Source: Ulota crispa (taxonomy: Eukaryota > Streptophyta > Bryopsida > Orthotrichales > Orthotrichaceae). Taken from it: a stretch of DNA of 64,000 nucleotides. A program made the position numbers and the translations under genes. Numbering within the stretch: position 1 is the stretch's first letter; each line of letters opens with the position of its first letter. The stretch lies in NCBI GenBank assembly GCA_963920765.1, contig OY987244.1, positions 4,218,501 through 4,282,500 of the forward strand, in the 5' to 3' direction. The notes beneath the pieces are model-generated. The model had not been told where the DNA came from, made no database searches, and was given only the letters and a program-made list of their open reading frames with translations. This document shows positions 45,614 through 56,707 of the stretch, in pieces.

Positions 45614-47047
45614 ATGGAACTCAACAAAGAGCACACTCTTGTTCTATTTTTGATTTTCATGCTTTTGAAGTATGTCATTGTGGGCATTTTGGCATTGCAA
45701 AAACTTGCAATTTTTTAGCACAATGCCCAAGCAATGATGATGGCAATGTATATTGCCCAAGGATGAAGGAGGAGGAATTCTCAAAGGATATGTTGGCAAT
45801 TTGAGAGATGTGGAGGTTTTTTGGAGCAAACACTTATGGGATTTTTTTCAGATGGTGAATTTTGAAAGCGGATGAGGGTGAGTACATCTAATTTTTAGTA
45901 TTTGTGTACTCTTTTAGGGCTTGTTTTGAAGAAAGAGGATACACATTTCAGAAAAAGTATTAGTGTGGAGCAAAGGATTGCAATAACTCTTTCAAAATTG
46001 GCAAGTGGCAATCCTTTGCAAATGATTGGTGATTTATTTGGCATAGGTTTGAGCACAACTTCTATCATTGTAAGGGAATGCTGTGAGGCTATTGAAATTC
46101 ATTTGGGACCATTAGTTTTTAAGAAACCTACTCTTTTTTGGATGAAAGATATAGCAAGGGGATTTGAGGCATTGCATGGTATCCCATATATTTTAGGGGC
46201 TATAGGTGGTAGCCATATCTCTATTTTAGCTCCTTCCCATGATCCTGCAGCATACCATTGCAAAAAGGGATATTACTCTTGTTTACTACAAGGGGTTGTC
46301 GATGCAGAATGCAAGTTTTGGGACTATGATTTTGGTTGGGCTAGCCGGATTCATGATTGGGCCCTTTTTTAGAAATCTGAAATTGGGAAGAGGACCATGA
46401 AAGGTGCCTTTTTACCCTACAAATTCATTAGTGATGCTGCATATCCTATGAGGCCTTGGTTTTATTCTCCATTCAAAGGAGAAAGAGAGGGATTACCTAG
46501 AAGTAAAGCACATTGGAACTTCATCCAATCAAGCACACATATGGTTGTAGAAAGGGCTTTTGGGATTCTGAAAGGTAGATGGCGTATTCTACTAAAGCAA
46601 GTTGATGTGCCACTTTGACATGTGCCTGACATTATTGCAGCCTCTCTATGGTTTCACAACTTATGCATTTTAGAGAAACACAAATTCTCCATGGATTGGG
46701 CCAAAGAAGCAGAGGAAGAGCTACAAGATGAAGCGAACATGTCACTAGGGAATTTTTAGGAAGTAGGTATGTTTCACTCATTACAATCATCATTGAGGGA
46801 AATGAGAAACTTGCAAAACAAAAATCCAGGAAGTGAAGAAACCCCATTCATAGAATCAAGAGAAGAAGGAGAGGAGGAAGGCAATTCAAGAAGTGAAGAA
46901 ACAAGGAAGGAACGGCAAGACAAAATGAAGAACATGTTGGCTGAAGCAACTCAAATTCATCTGTTGCTAGCAGAGACTTTTTACAAAAGTCACTTGGCTG
47001 AAAATGCCAACATTCAGTTTGAGCATTGTAGCTCAGATGAGGAGTAG
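45614..47047 (+). pseudogene. Harbinger (HARBI1-like, DDE_Tnp_4) transposase, stop-interrupted
   Basis: A single reading frame of 477 codons runs from ATG at 45614 to TAG at 47045. Family features: N-terminal CWQFERCGGFLEQTLMGFFS, the HTH-like QMIGDLFGIGLSTTS, catalytic blocks GAIGGSHISI, ASRIHDWALF and VVERAFGILKGRWRIL. The first catalytic Asp (normally GAIDGTHI) is Gly. Seven in-frame stops (45716, 45764, 45863, 45896, 46370, 46616, 46757) interrupt the frame, but I see no frameshift. At 46616 TGA stands where relatives have Arg, which suggests CGA to TGA by cytosine deamination. The last part after 46757 is acidic and less certain to belong. This copy cannot make active transposase. Confidence 0.85.
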
Positions 47048-47058
47048 CAGGTAGTACT

Positions 47059-48316
47059 CTAGAGCTTGTTGATCAAACAATTGAATTGGGAGTCTACCCT
47101 CTCTAGCAACTCATTTGTTCTCTCAAAGTTCTTCATCAAACGGTTGCCAGTTTCTGACATTTTTTCGAATATGTCAATAGCCCTATCGTGAAAGGCAACC
47201 TTACTCTTTGATGATGGGATAGATGTTGGTGTAGAAACGGCTGCTGATGGTACACTTTCTACATCCAAAGAGGAGTTGGTCTGGTATAGATCCACAATTG
47301 CAGCAAAGACATGCTTCATGACTTGCCCGGCTTGATGATACCATTCATCCAATGCTTCATAGAATTTGCTCTCCTGCCGGTTGTTGCCTAAAATCCCATT
47401 TGCAATTTTGTCTTCTTTATATGCATCAAAAATGATCTTGAATTTCTTGCGGCATGCTGTAGCGGTTTGGTTGAATTTGGGTAATATCACAATCATCCTA
47501 GCATGAAGGCGTACCCAAATATCAATTCCTACACACACAACATGAAGAAAATAGAAGGAAATTGTCAAAAAAGGGCTTGAAAAAAATGACAGCACATGCT
47601 CACATAGTTGAACAAGGAATAGGAAGTGTATAATTGGAAGAAGAATGTCTTGTTGGTCACCCAAGGAGGGGGGTGGAAAGTGTGTCCACCTTGTGGATAG
47701 TCTCCACCGGTGGTGGTGGTGGAAACTAGGATTCCATTCCCAGTGCCACCACTTTGCAAGTGGTTTAGGAGGAAAGGGGGGCCTGGAGCCGGGACACGGA
47801 CACAGCGTCGGCAAAGGCAAAGGCCTTCTAGCCCATAAAAGGGCCCATAAAAGGCCTATTTACCTTCTGAAAAAATTAGAAGGAAATTCCAAAAAAAATT
47901 AGGGTTTAGGGTTTCTCACCTTGTTTTTTGCCCTGCCAAACAAACTCCGGCTCCATCTCTCCCTTGAGTGCAATCAATTGAAGCACCTCCAAGTCCTCCC
48001 ACTTTTGTGTTGAATCGTCTTCTTGTCCGTCTCCTTCATTCTTCACCACCATTTTCTTGGGTGCAGCCCTCTTCCTTGGAGCAGCCTTTGGCTGAGGAAG
48101 AGCTCTCTTCTTGGAGGGCTCCAAAATCTCACAATCTTCATCTCCCTCAACAATCGTCTCTTCTACCCTCTCCATGTTTGCTTCTTCCACTCCTTTCTCT
48201 CTAACTTGAGCTAAAAAGAGCTGAAATGCTCCATAAGAACTTGGGGTCAAAAAAAATTCTGACCCTACCATGGATGGCTGGCTAAAACAGAAGGGGTTTT
48301 GAGAAAAATTCTCCAT
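47059..48316 (-). CDS. Harbinger Myb/SANT-like DNA-binding accessory protein
   Basis: Two exons, 47920-48316 and 47059-47528, join in phase (GTGAGA donor, GTGTAG acceptor) into 288 aa with no stop. The start ATG at 48316 gives MENFSQNPFCFSQPS. Residues about 85-115 are Lys/Arg-rich (KKRALPQPKAAPRKRAAPKK), a likely nuclear-localisation region. From KWEDLEVLQLIALKGEMEPE through TATACRKKFKIIFDAYKED it matches the trihelix/Myb-like domain of plant PIF/Harbinger second genes, interrupted by the intron. The C-terminus is helical with heptad-like leucines (TNELLERVDSQF). It normally works with the transposase to bind the element ends. It is intact while the partner transposase is broken. Confidence 0.82.
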
Positions 48317-48525
48317 GTTCTCTACTTTTGGAAACAACAAGTATAGCTGCAAAACAAGGAGCAAAGCCTATCAAACAACAAAAATTGAAAGAGAGAGAGA
48401 GAGAGAGATGAAGAGAGGGAAGAAGAAGGAGAGGGACCTTTCCCTCCTTCCAAGAAAAGGGTTTTTGATCCAATGGCCAAGATCTTGTTAGTTTTGGATT
48501 TTTTTATTCAAAAAATTGAAATTTC

Positions 48526-48594
48526 TGACAGCCTCTAGGCAAGAGTTTGGGTCTAGCAAAATGTTGGACCCAAACTCTTGCCTAGAGGCTGTCA
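48526..48594. repeat. Perfect 28-bp hairpin inside the Harbinger element
   Basis: Arms 48526-48553 (starting TGACAGCCTCTAGGCAAG) and 48567-48594 are exact complements with a 13-nt loop. Upstream at about 48388 lies a (GA)n run. Confidence 0.92.
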
Positions 48595-48760
48595 ATCTTG
48601 GATGATAAAGTGCTGCCATGTAGACAAATGACGGATGATGGCTTTTGGAGTTTGGCCTCTAGTATGAAGGCGTGAGCAACCTGACTCTTGATTTCGTGCA
48701 ATCTGATTAGTGCAGACCGACGGCCTCTCGACCTTTGGCCATAGTATGAAGCCGCCCTAA

Positions 48761-50083
48761 GCCTATGAGCGTTACAAAAGGGTAGATAGTAATGACAAAC
48801 ACCATTTATTGACTTTCATTGATTGATTCATTTTCAAAATATCATGAATCCAAATGACATCACCTCAATCACGCCTGTTAAATCTCCAAGAGTGAGGACC
48901 AATTTTTTGGAATACATCTCAAAAACAATGGTACTACCAAAGTTTGATATGTGACACTCCTACGCTTCAAACTAATGAATTAATCGATGGCAGAAGCAAA
49001 ACAAGCTAATACAGGATAGATTAAGAAATCCTGCAATGCATTGATTTACTAAAGTAATTTTCTTGAGACAAATTTTGGCCACGATCTAATTTAGTTTTGA
49101 CACTAGCTATCTCAACATTAATAAAATTGAGTGAGTAATAACGAAATCACCAATTCTCTCTTACAAAGCAATTAAATGTACCATGAAAGTTCCTAAGCAA
49201 GCTGTTCAATTGTAGGGCTATACAATAATAACACTATATTTCACTGATTAAAGAAACAAGTGGATTTTTAAGGCGCATTTATAAAGTGGTTTACAATAAT
49301 TTTATTTTGATTCAATAGATTATGGGTTATAATGTTTAAATGATGTCTCCAGTATCGTGACTCTAGTGGCCAAATTTCCAAGGAGAACTTACCAACACCT
49401 GTCTCAACTATAGAACATGTGAAGAATGCTTGGTTACTAAGGCTGCACCACCAAGTTGCTACTTGAGGGATAATAAAAGATTATGGCCAAAATTCTACTT
49501 AGAGAACAAGAGCAAGAGCAAGATGCATGCCACACCTTCACACCAATTAGACATATTTCACACAAATTAGAGTGAAGGAGTATGACATTATTGAAACCAA
49601 AGTTTAGCACTAATCTCTATTATAAAGTAGCAAGTGTCTATCTCTCACAAAAAAATCAAATTTTCATATTAAAACCAAAAATCAAAATTTCCTTTTATAA
49701 ACCATTGAGTGCTTGCTTGTCACTTGAAATTTGAATTATAAACACAAGAAAGGGAAAAGAAAAGGCAAGGAAAGGGAGAGCAAAAATCTCCTAAAATTAA
49801 AAGAGAGCCGGTTCAAAGTGCAAGTAAGGCATGCTAGTTAAAACACTTTGTGTTGTACACGTAGTTTTATGTATTAACATGCACATATACTTGATTCTAT
49901 CCAGGTTTTTCTTCAATAACATGCTTTGTGGGATACGTGTCCCTTGACCCATGACAAATTAGAAAAAACAATTTTTGGGGCTTGGGGTCGTTTTACACTA
50001 CTTGTCAAGGGTGGTTTCCAACATGTGACACCCCCAATACTTGGTTTTGATTGGTTGATTTTCTCAGAATGGCCTAAAGGTGA
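48761..50083. other. No gene seen
   Basis: AT-rich intergenic sequence without supported features. Confidence 0.4.
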
Positions 50084-50087
50084 TTAG

Positions 50088-50490
50088 CCCCTAAACGACT
50101 TAGCGTGCCCTTGCGGCCAAAATAGGGTACTTTTCCCGTATTTAGAGGTGTTGTTGTTTTGCATTTTGCTTGGGTTTTTGAGGGTTGTGTATTGCTGTTT
50201 GTCTCCACCTTTTGGGATGTTTGGCATGTTTGTGCAATTGTTTTTCCAACTTTGCGAAGCGTTTGTATTGGAGGTGGGCTACAAATACGTAGCTAGAGCA
50301 TATCTGTGACTTACGGATCCCTGCGGTGGAACCCCAAAATGAACACGCTGCCAAAACGCCAAGAGCAAGTGTTCTTGTCTAGTTGCTCAAATTCACAATC
50401 CGCATCAAGAAAAGAACAAAAATCAAATTTGTGTCACCGTAGAATTACGATACAGCCAGAATTTTAAGGTTCCCTGTGGTCGTTTAAGGG
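50088..50490 (-). mobile_element. 402-bp-family MITE flanked by TTAG
   Basis: Starts CCCCTAAACGACTTAGCG and ends GGTCGTTTAAGGG; TTAG is directly repeated (50084-50087 and 50491-50494). It is the same element as 2300-2701 in opposite orientation. Confidence 0.85.
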
Positions 50491-50793
50491 TTAGACTATG
50501 AATCAAAGCCATTTTTTAAAAACATATTTGAAACTTTATACAGCAAGATTTGACGCAGTCCCAACTCTATAAATTGGGTCTTCCCAAAATGGGAAACCAC
50601 TACTCGGCCTGGGGTCATTGTCAAAAAAATAATTTAAGTACAATCATTAGACTTCATTTATTTTCAAAGATAATCAACACTATATGATGAAATAAAAATA
50701 CAAATGACTCTACTTGGTCTCTTTTTTTTTATCCAGGCTTTTCTCCTAAAATTTTCAAAGTTTACTCTTGTGACCTCAATTTTTTGGCCTTAA

Positions 50794-51705
50794 CCCCTAA
50801 ATGCCCAAGGCACCAAATTTTGGTGTCCAAAAAATTTCAAAATACTTTGAAACCCTATCAAAGGCACAAATTTTATTGTTTTGAGGTTTTCTTTTTTGGA
50901 AAAGTTGCGAGCTGAAGTTAGCTTCACCGTTCAAATTCAACTTCCTCCATATCTTATTCCATTTATTTTTCGTGGAAGGTTAACTACAAGCATACATTTT
51001 CTATCATGAATAGTGTTGTGAATAGTGTCATGAATAGTGTCACAAAGCCTATGAGAAGTTGCCACATTGAAAAGATGGGCATCAAGTTGAGCAAAAGGTG
51101 AAGATTTCCCTTGGGCACTCCCTTGGGCAATGAGGGCCTTTTTACTAAAATTTTGACATCTAACAAAATCTAAAAGTGCTTTTGGACTAATTTCACTTGG
51201 AATGTCTTTGTTATAGAAATTAGAATCCTTTTGCCGGTGAATTTTCTTTCATTCATAATGATTTTTAGTGAATAATTGAAGCTGAAAAATTCTTTGTATT
51301 AGACGATTGCATTTTGACAATTGCATTGCAAGCTCATTTGTGAAATTGTGGTCATGGATTTGGAAGAGGGGCCATTGGTTTTGAAGTAACAAAAATAAAC
51401 ACTAAAGCATCCTAAGTGGTTGTTTCTCTATTTTGTATCCAAAAGTTGCCAATTTGCAATAGAAGTTTCGGGCAGCTCCAAAAAAAGCAAAAAATTCCAT
51501 ACTCATCATCATTCAATCACAAATATCTTAAAATCTGTGAGGCCATTTTGGATTTGTTTTGGGTGGTGCCATCTAGAAGCCTTGAAGTTCAAGATTCAAT
51601 GGTTACAATTTTGTTTTGATGTTTAATAATAATCTTACAAGGACAATTCAAAAACTTCAAAACTACCTTCCGAAAACGAGAAAAACACCTTTGGGCATTC
51701 AGGGG
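50794..51705 (+). mobile_element. TTAA-flanked MITE, 912 bp
   Basis: Ends CCCCTAAATGCCCAAGGCAC and CTTTGGGCATTCAGGGG; TTAA on both sides. The ends resemble the 643-bp family but the interior differs. A fragment of its right part (GGACAATTCAAAAACTTC) recurs near 57829. Confidence 0.82.
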
Positions 51706-51709
51706 TTAA

Positions 51710-52172
51710 GGTCTTTACACACAAGAGAATTGGCTCTGTTATACTCATATTATACCGGGCACTTACGGTTATTTTTACACCATTTGGGCTGAAATTTTAG
51801 TTAAAACTAGCAATTGGAGCTTGTTGCACTACAAGTTCACCATTATAATTTATGTAACAAATATTTCAAATTATTTGTTAATAGTTGTAGAAAAGCAAAT
51901 CATGAAAGTCCAAAACGACCCAAAATCACAAAAAAATTTAAAAAAAAGGGTGTGAATAAAAAGAAGTAATAAAATAGCAACCTCTTTAATATCACTTTGT
52001 GCACCCTCTTTAATATTACCTCAATTACAATGACTCTCTCTTGTTTTTCTATAGTATCAAAGAGATTGGAGATGTGACATTACAGAGGTCATTGTGTTTT
52101 TAGTGGTATGATAGTCCCAAGTTTTCATAACCTTGACACCTAGTGTAAAGCGGCCCTTACCCAACACCGTCC
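51710..52172. other. No gene seen
   Basis: Unique AT-rich spacer between two TTAA-elements. Confidence 0.4.
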
Positions 52173-52176
52173 TTAA

Positions 52177-52812
52177 CCCCTCAAGGACCAAGGGTGTTTT
52201 TTGATAAAATCTCAAAAACTGCTAACTTTTAGTACGTTGCCCAAAGTTGAAAACAAAAACTTTTTTTCTCAATTCCAACCATACAAAAGTGTGTCAAATA
52301 GATGAGTTGATATGTGCAAAAAATTTCAGCCCATTTGACCGCGCAAATTGTAAGATTATAACGTTTGAAGTGAGCAAAATAGTTTTTTTTTCATTCCTGC
52401 AAAACAAGATAAGCAAACTTTAAGCCTTCATAGAGTAAATTTATTGCTCTTCAAAAATTTGAGCTTTTTGACCATTCACAAGGACATGATGTTAGGTTCA
52501 CTCATGAAAATTTTCAAATGCAAAGATAGAATCTAGCTTATTCTAAATCACCGTGCAGTGCAAGGAGGTTTAGTGAATTGGCAATACATTAATCATTCTT
52601 TCATGATTTCTTGTGTAATGAGGAAGTCTTTTATTTGAAATTTAAATGGTGAAAACTTAGAGACAATCATTTGGAATATGTGAAAAAAAAGTTTCAAGAG
52701 TATTGGATTTGTAGATTGAAAAATAATAGAGCTTGAAGTTAGAGGAATTTTTTTTTTCTTGAAACTACTTGAACATAGTTAACAAAATTTGACTCCCTTC
52801 TAAATGTGATGT

Positions 52813-52846
<34 letters not shown>

Positions 52847-53139
52847 GACAATTGTACATTATGTTTTTGTAGTTACATACTTGCCAAATTTCAAAATTTG
52901 ATGAGAGTTTTAGCATACAATTCTTCAACGATGCCAAGCTGCCTGAGTTGCCCAAATTCTTTTGGGTAACATAAATTTTGAGCCGGACATTTGATTGGGG
53001 AAAAAATTACATTTCCACTTACGGGATACATATTTGCACCTTGTATAACAATTTTGAGAACATCCAATAAAAATTGACTTCATATGACCCTACCCAAGTT
53101 CTCAACTAGCTATTGAACAGCCACTTGGTCCTTTAGGGG
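52177..53139 (+). mobile_element. TTAA-flanked MITE, 963 bp, left member of an abutting pair
   Basis: Ends CCCCTCAAGGACCAAGGG and CTTGGTCCTTTAGGGG. TTAA at 52173-52176 and 53140-53143; the right TTAA is shared with the next element. Contains a T run at about 52819-52846. Confidence 0.85.
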
Positions 53140-53143
53140 TTAA

Positions 53144-53888
53144 CCCCTAAGCGCCCAGGCCATTTTCACCAAAATCAAGGTTTTGGGAGACCTACAACTT
53201 TGATGCATCATATCTCAGTCCTTTGGATCATCCACAAAAAGTGACCTTTGAAAATAGTAGAACATCTACACCCTTACAAATTTTGGGAACAATTGATCGT
53301 GGAAGATGGGAGATTATAACAATTAATCAAACAACATGTGATGGCAAAATCTCATTTTTGGTAGGTAGTTGCTATTTAATGATTTTTACAAAATTCTATA
53401 AGCCCCCAAATCATCTCATATTTTTTTAGTAGCAAGATTAGATGTGAATGGGCGCACTTGCTAATTATTGAAGAATCTATTTCTTTGTAGGTTAAGTTTT
53501 AGGGCTTCAATTTGCTATTGCACAAAAAATGATGACAAGTACAATTGGTGAGTGTTGCCCCAACAACGGTTTAGAACATGCTTGAACCCTTGCTGGCAAA
53601 TTTCTCGCTACCACAAAGCACATTCAAGGAAGCTTGCAATAAGTATTGATTAGTTGTAGCTTGTACAACATTGCCTACCACCACGCCATGTATGGTGTTT
53701 CACCCAATTAAAACTCTTGAAGCACTTATATAACATTTGATTTGCCTTACCATCACTCCACTCGCATGGACCACTTGAATACCTTAATAATTGTAATTTA
53801 TAACAAGATCAAAAAATTAGATCCAATACCTCAAACATGCATGTGAAATCTTGTGAGGACCATTTTTGTCCTCTGGGACTTTCAGGGG
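53144..53888 (+). mobile_element. TTAA-flanked MITE, 745 bp, right member of an abutting pair
   Basis: Starts CCCCTAAGCGCCCAGGCC directly after the shared TTAA; ends GGGACTTTCAGGGG, then TTAA (53889-53892). Collinear with 54340-55099 (CATATCTCAGTC, GATCCACAAAA, GTAGGTAGTTGCTATTT). Confidence 0.82.
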
Positions 53889-53892
53889 TTAA

Positions 53893-54335
53893 ACTAGGTG
53901 ACGGAGGCCCTATTTTAGACTACTGGATTCTGTGTGCATAGAAAAGCGCCCTGGAAGCACTTGCAAAAAAAAAAAGTAGTCCATTATATTGAGAGGAAGC
54001 CCAAGTACTGTACCATATAAACTGAGATACTGATTCTGGGGCCCCCAGTAGACATCCCCAAATCGAAAGTGATATGGTGAAAAGCCACAAGCCCTATACT
54101 GCACATGTTTAATTTCCAGATTCTCTGGGACCCCAAGTCACAGCTTACGACAAGGGTGAAGGTTGGAACCCTAGGAGCACCTCCACCCATACGGGAAACA
54201 TCATGCTAGGCAGCTAGGGAAACTTTTGGATGGAAAAGTAGAGATTAATGCATAAATTTGTCAAAATATCCTTCTTGGCACAACAAAAATTATATATTTT
54301 TTGTGCACAACAACTCCTTCACATAACACCCTTTC
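53893..54335. other. Spacer between two related TTAA-elements
   Basis: Somewhat GC-richer, with no domain or terminal repeat recognised in either strand's frames. Confidence 0.35.
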
Positions 54336-54339
54336 TTAA

Positions 54340-55099
54340 CTCTTGAGCGCCCAGGTCAATTTCACCAAAATTAGGGTTTTTGGAGATTGGCAGCTTTGAT
54401 GCATTGTATCTCAGTCAATCAGATGATCCACAAAAGTGACCATTGAAAATAGTGGAACACTTGCTTAAAAGAAGGCTTGCAAATTTTGGAAACAAGTGGC
54501 CATGGGAGATGGGAGATTATAACATTTGATCAAACAACATGTGATTACAAAATCTCATTTTTTGGTAGGTAGTTGCTATTTGATGATTTTTACAAAATTC
54601 TATAAGCCCCGGATTCATCTTAGATTTTGTGAGTAGCATATTAGATGTGAATGCACATACTTTTAAATTATCAAAGATTGCATTTCTTTTTATGTCAAGT
54701 TTTAGGACTTCAAATGGCTACTGCATGGAAAACAATGACCGGCACAATTGGTGACGGTTGCCATGATAAGGGTCTAGAACATGCTTGAACCCTTCCCAAC
54801 AAATTTCCCGCTACCACAAAGCTTACACAAGGAAGCTTGCAAGGGATATTGATCGGTTGGAGCGTGTAAAACGCTACTTGCCACCACGCCCATGTTGCCT
54901 TGTACGGTGTTTCACCAAATCAAATCTCTTGCAACGCTTGTACAACAATTTGGCTTTCTTCACCATTTCTCTATTGACTTGGACAACTTGAATGCCTTCA
55001 TAGTTGTAGTTTGTAGCAAGGCCAAAAAGTTAGATCTAACCTCAAAACAAGGCTTTAAATCAGGGGAGGCAATATATGGGGCGCTAGGGCGCTCAAGGA
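54340..55099 (+). mobile_element. TTAA-flanked MITE, 760 bp, left member of an abutting pair
   Basis: Starts CTCTTGAGCGCCCAGGTC after TTAA (54336-54339) and ends GGGCGCTCAAGGA before TTAA (55100-55103), which also starts the next element. Same family as 53144-53888. Confidence 0.8.
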
Positions 55100-55389
55100 T
55101 TAACCCCTAAAGGACCAACTGTCCCCTCCGGGGACAAATGGGATTTTGGGCATCTACCTATGGCTAAACTACTTTGTGTGATTTTTTGAAACTTTTATGG
55201 AAGATGGGGAATTCAAAGATCTACGTGGGCGTCTAATTTTTTCTTCATTCTGACATTTATTGAAGAAGTTAAAAATAAAACTTATGGAAAAAAGTCCAGA
55301 TCGGGCAGCCCAAAAAAATCTTTAAAATGCATTAAAAGCAAATAAAAATATGAAATAGGTTCTTTATACTTATATATATAGGTGGGGAG

Positions 55390-55505
55390 CAACCCTTCTT
55401 TTTTGGCACCAAAGTGCCACTTGTCCCCTCCACATTGGAGCAAAACTAGAAGGAAGGAAGTCTAGTGGTGGAAACTGACACTCTGGTGCTGAAAAAAAAG
55501 GGTTG
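55390..55505. mobile_element. Small nested MITE
   Basis: Inverted ends CAACCCTTCTTTTTTGGCAC and GTGCTGAAAAAAAAGGGTTG, about 116 bp, inside 55104-56211. Confidence 0.65.
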
Positions 55506-55627
55506 GTGCAGAGCTTTGAATCATTCAATTTTCATTGATGAGACAAAGTTATGAGAAATTTTTGTTTGTGGTTGTGTTTGCAATGTGATTTTGAGAGAAA
55601 CCATACCTACCCACAAACAAAAAAATG

Positions 55628-55876
55628 TCATATTTATTAAATTGGGAAAAACAAAGATACCATTTTGTACTCCGCCTTAAACCCAAAAGTTACTTTAAAC
55701 CAGATTTGAAGATATCAAATTTAGTCTAAGCCACTAAGATTTTTCCCTCGCAAATTCCTCCTTCTCAAGTGAGGGCACGTGTACCAAAAAAAATACTGCG
55801 AGCTCAATTTTAGATGGCCACCTAAAACTTTCAAAAGTCCCAAAATTTATTGTTTTTCCCAGTTTAACAAATATGG
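55628..55876. mobile_element. Nested foldback MITE related to 15363-15605
   Basis: Ends CATATTTATTAAATTGGG and CCCAGTTTAACAAATATG, also inside 55104-56211. Inner arms less well preserved. Confidence 0.6.
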
Positions 55877-56479
55877 TGTTAAAACTTCTCATAACTTTCA
55901 TTTCATCAATGAAAATTGAATGATTCAATTCTCCCCACCTATATATAAGTATAAAGAACCTATTTCATATTTTTATTTATTTTTAATGCAAATTTTAATT
56001 TATTTTTGGGCTGCCCATTTGGACCTTTTCCATAAGTTTATTTTTAACTTCTTTAATAAATGTTAGAATGAAGAAAAAATTAGATGCCCATGTAGATCTT
56101 TGAATTCCCCATCTCCCATAAAAGTTTCAAAAATTCACGCAAAGTAGCTTATCCAAAGGTACATGCCCAAAATCCCATTTGTCTCCCAAAGGGACAATGG
56201 TCCTTTAGGGGGTAAGCATGATTCATTTCACATATGTGTTTGTGGAGCAAGGGTGGAAAAGCTCAACATTTTTCACCAACTAGAAAATGTGTCAAGTTTG
56301 AATGCAAAAACATCTTCCTACATTGTAGAATCATAGATGTTAGTCTATGTTGGAAGAAGGAGATTGCAAGGACATAAACCCTAATCCAAGAATAAAGTGA
56401 CCTAGCACTTGGCATCTCACTTGACATCTCAAAACCAATACATGGCAGCTTTGAGGAAGATGAGGCTCTTCTTTCTTAA

Positions 56480-56703
56480 CCCCTGAAGGGCCCTTGGGCT
56501 CTAGAGATAAGGTACCAAATACGGTCGCAATCAATACTCATAAGTTTGAATAAGTTGGAAATTAAGTGTGACAACCATACATATTGAAGGATTGTATGAT
56601 GGTGGGTGCATAATTTTTTTTGGAAAGCCCTCAAAGCAGCTCAAATATATCTGTACATACGACAATACATATGGCCGTAACAGGCTTTCGGGCCGTTCAG
56701 GGG
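56480..56703. mobile_element. Short TTAA-flanked MITE, 224 bp
   Basis: Ends CCCCTGAAGGGCCC and GGGCCGTTCAGGGG, TTAA at 56476-56479 and 56704-56707. The shortest complete member of the group. Confidence 0.8.
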
Positions 56704-56707
56704 TTAA

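Larger units (their letters stand above)
45268..48757 (+). mobile_element. PIF/Harbinger transposon, 3490 bp
   Basis: Ends AGGCGGCTTCACACTATG and CATAGTATGAAGCCGCCC form inverted repeats and TAA is directly repeated at 45265-45267 and 48758-48760, the Harbinger target. It has the two typical genes in convergent order: transposase (+) and Myb/SANT-like protein (-). Near the left end GCCTCCAAAGGCCAAGTCCA occurs twice (about 45419 and 45499), possible transposase-binding repeats. Confidence 0.92.
55104..56211. mobile_element. Foldback form of the 925-bp family, with two nested insertions
   Basis: The left end CCCCTAAAGGACCAACTGTC and the right end, read in reverse, CCCCCTAAAGGACCATTGTC, both match the left end of 32804-33728, and so do the next several hundred bases from each side (GATTTTTTGAAACTTTTATG; TGGGGAATTCAAAGATCTAC). 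It is therefore an inverted pair of left halves. Nested elements lie at 55390-55505 and 55628-55876. The right flank is GTAA rather than TTAA. Confidence 0.75.
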
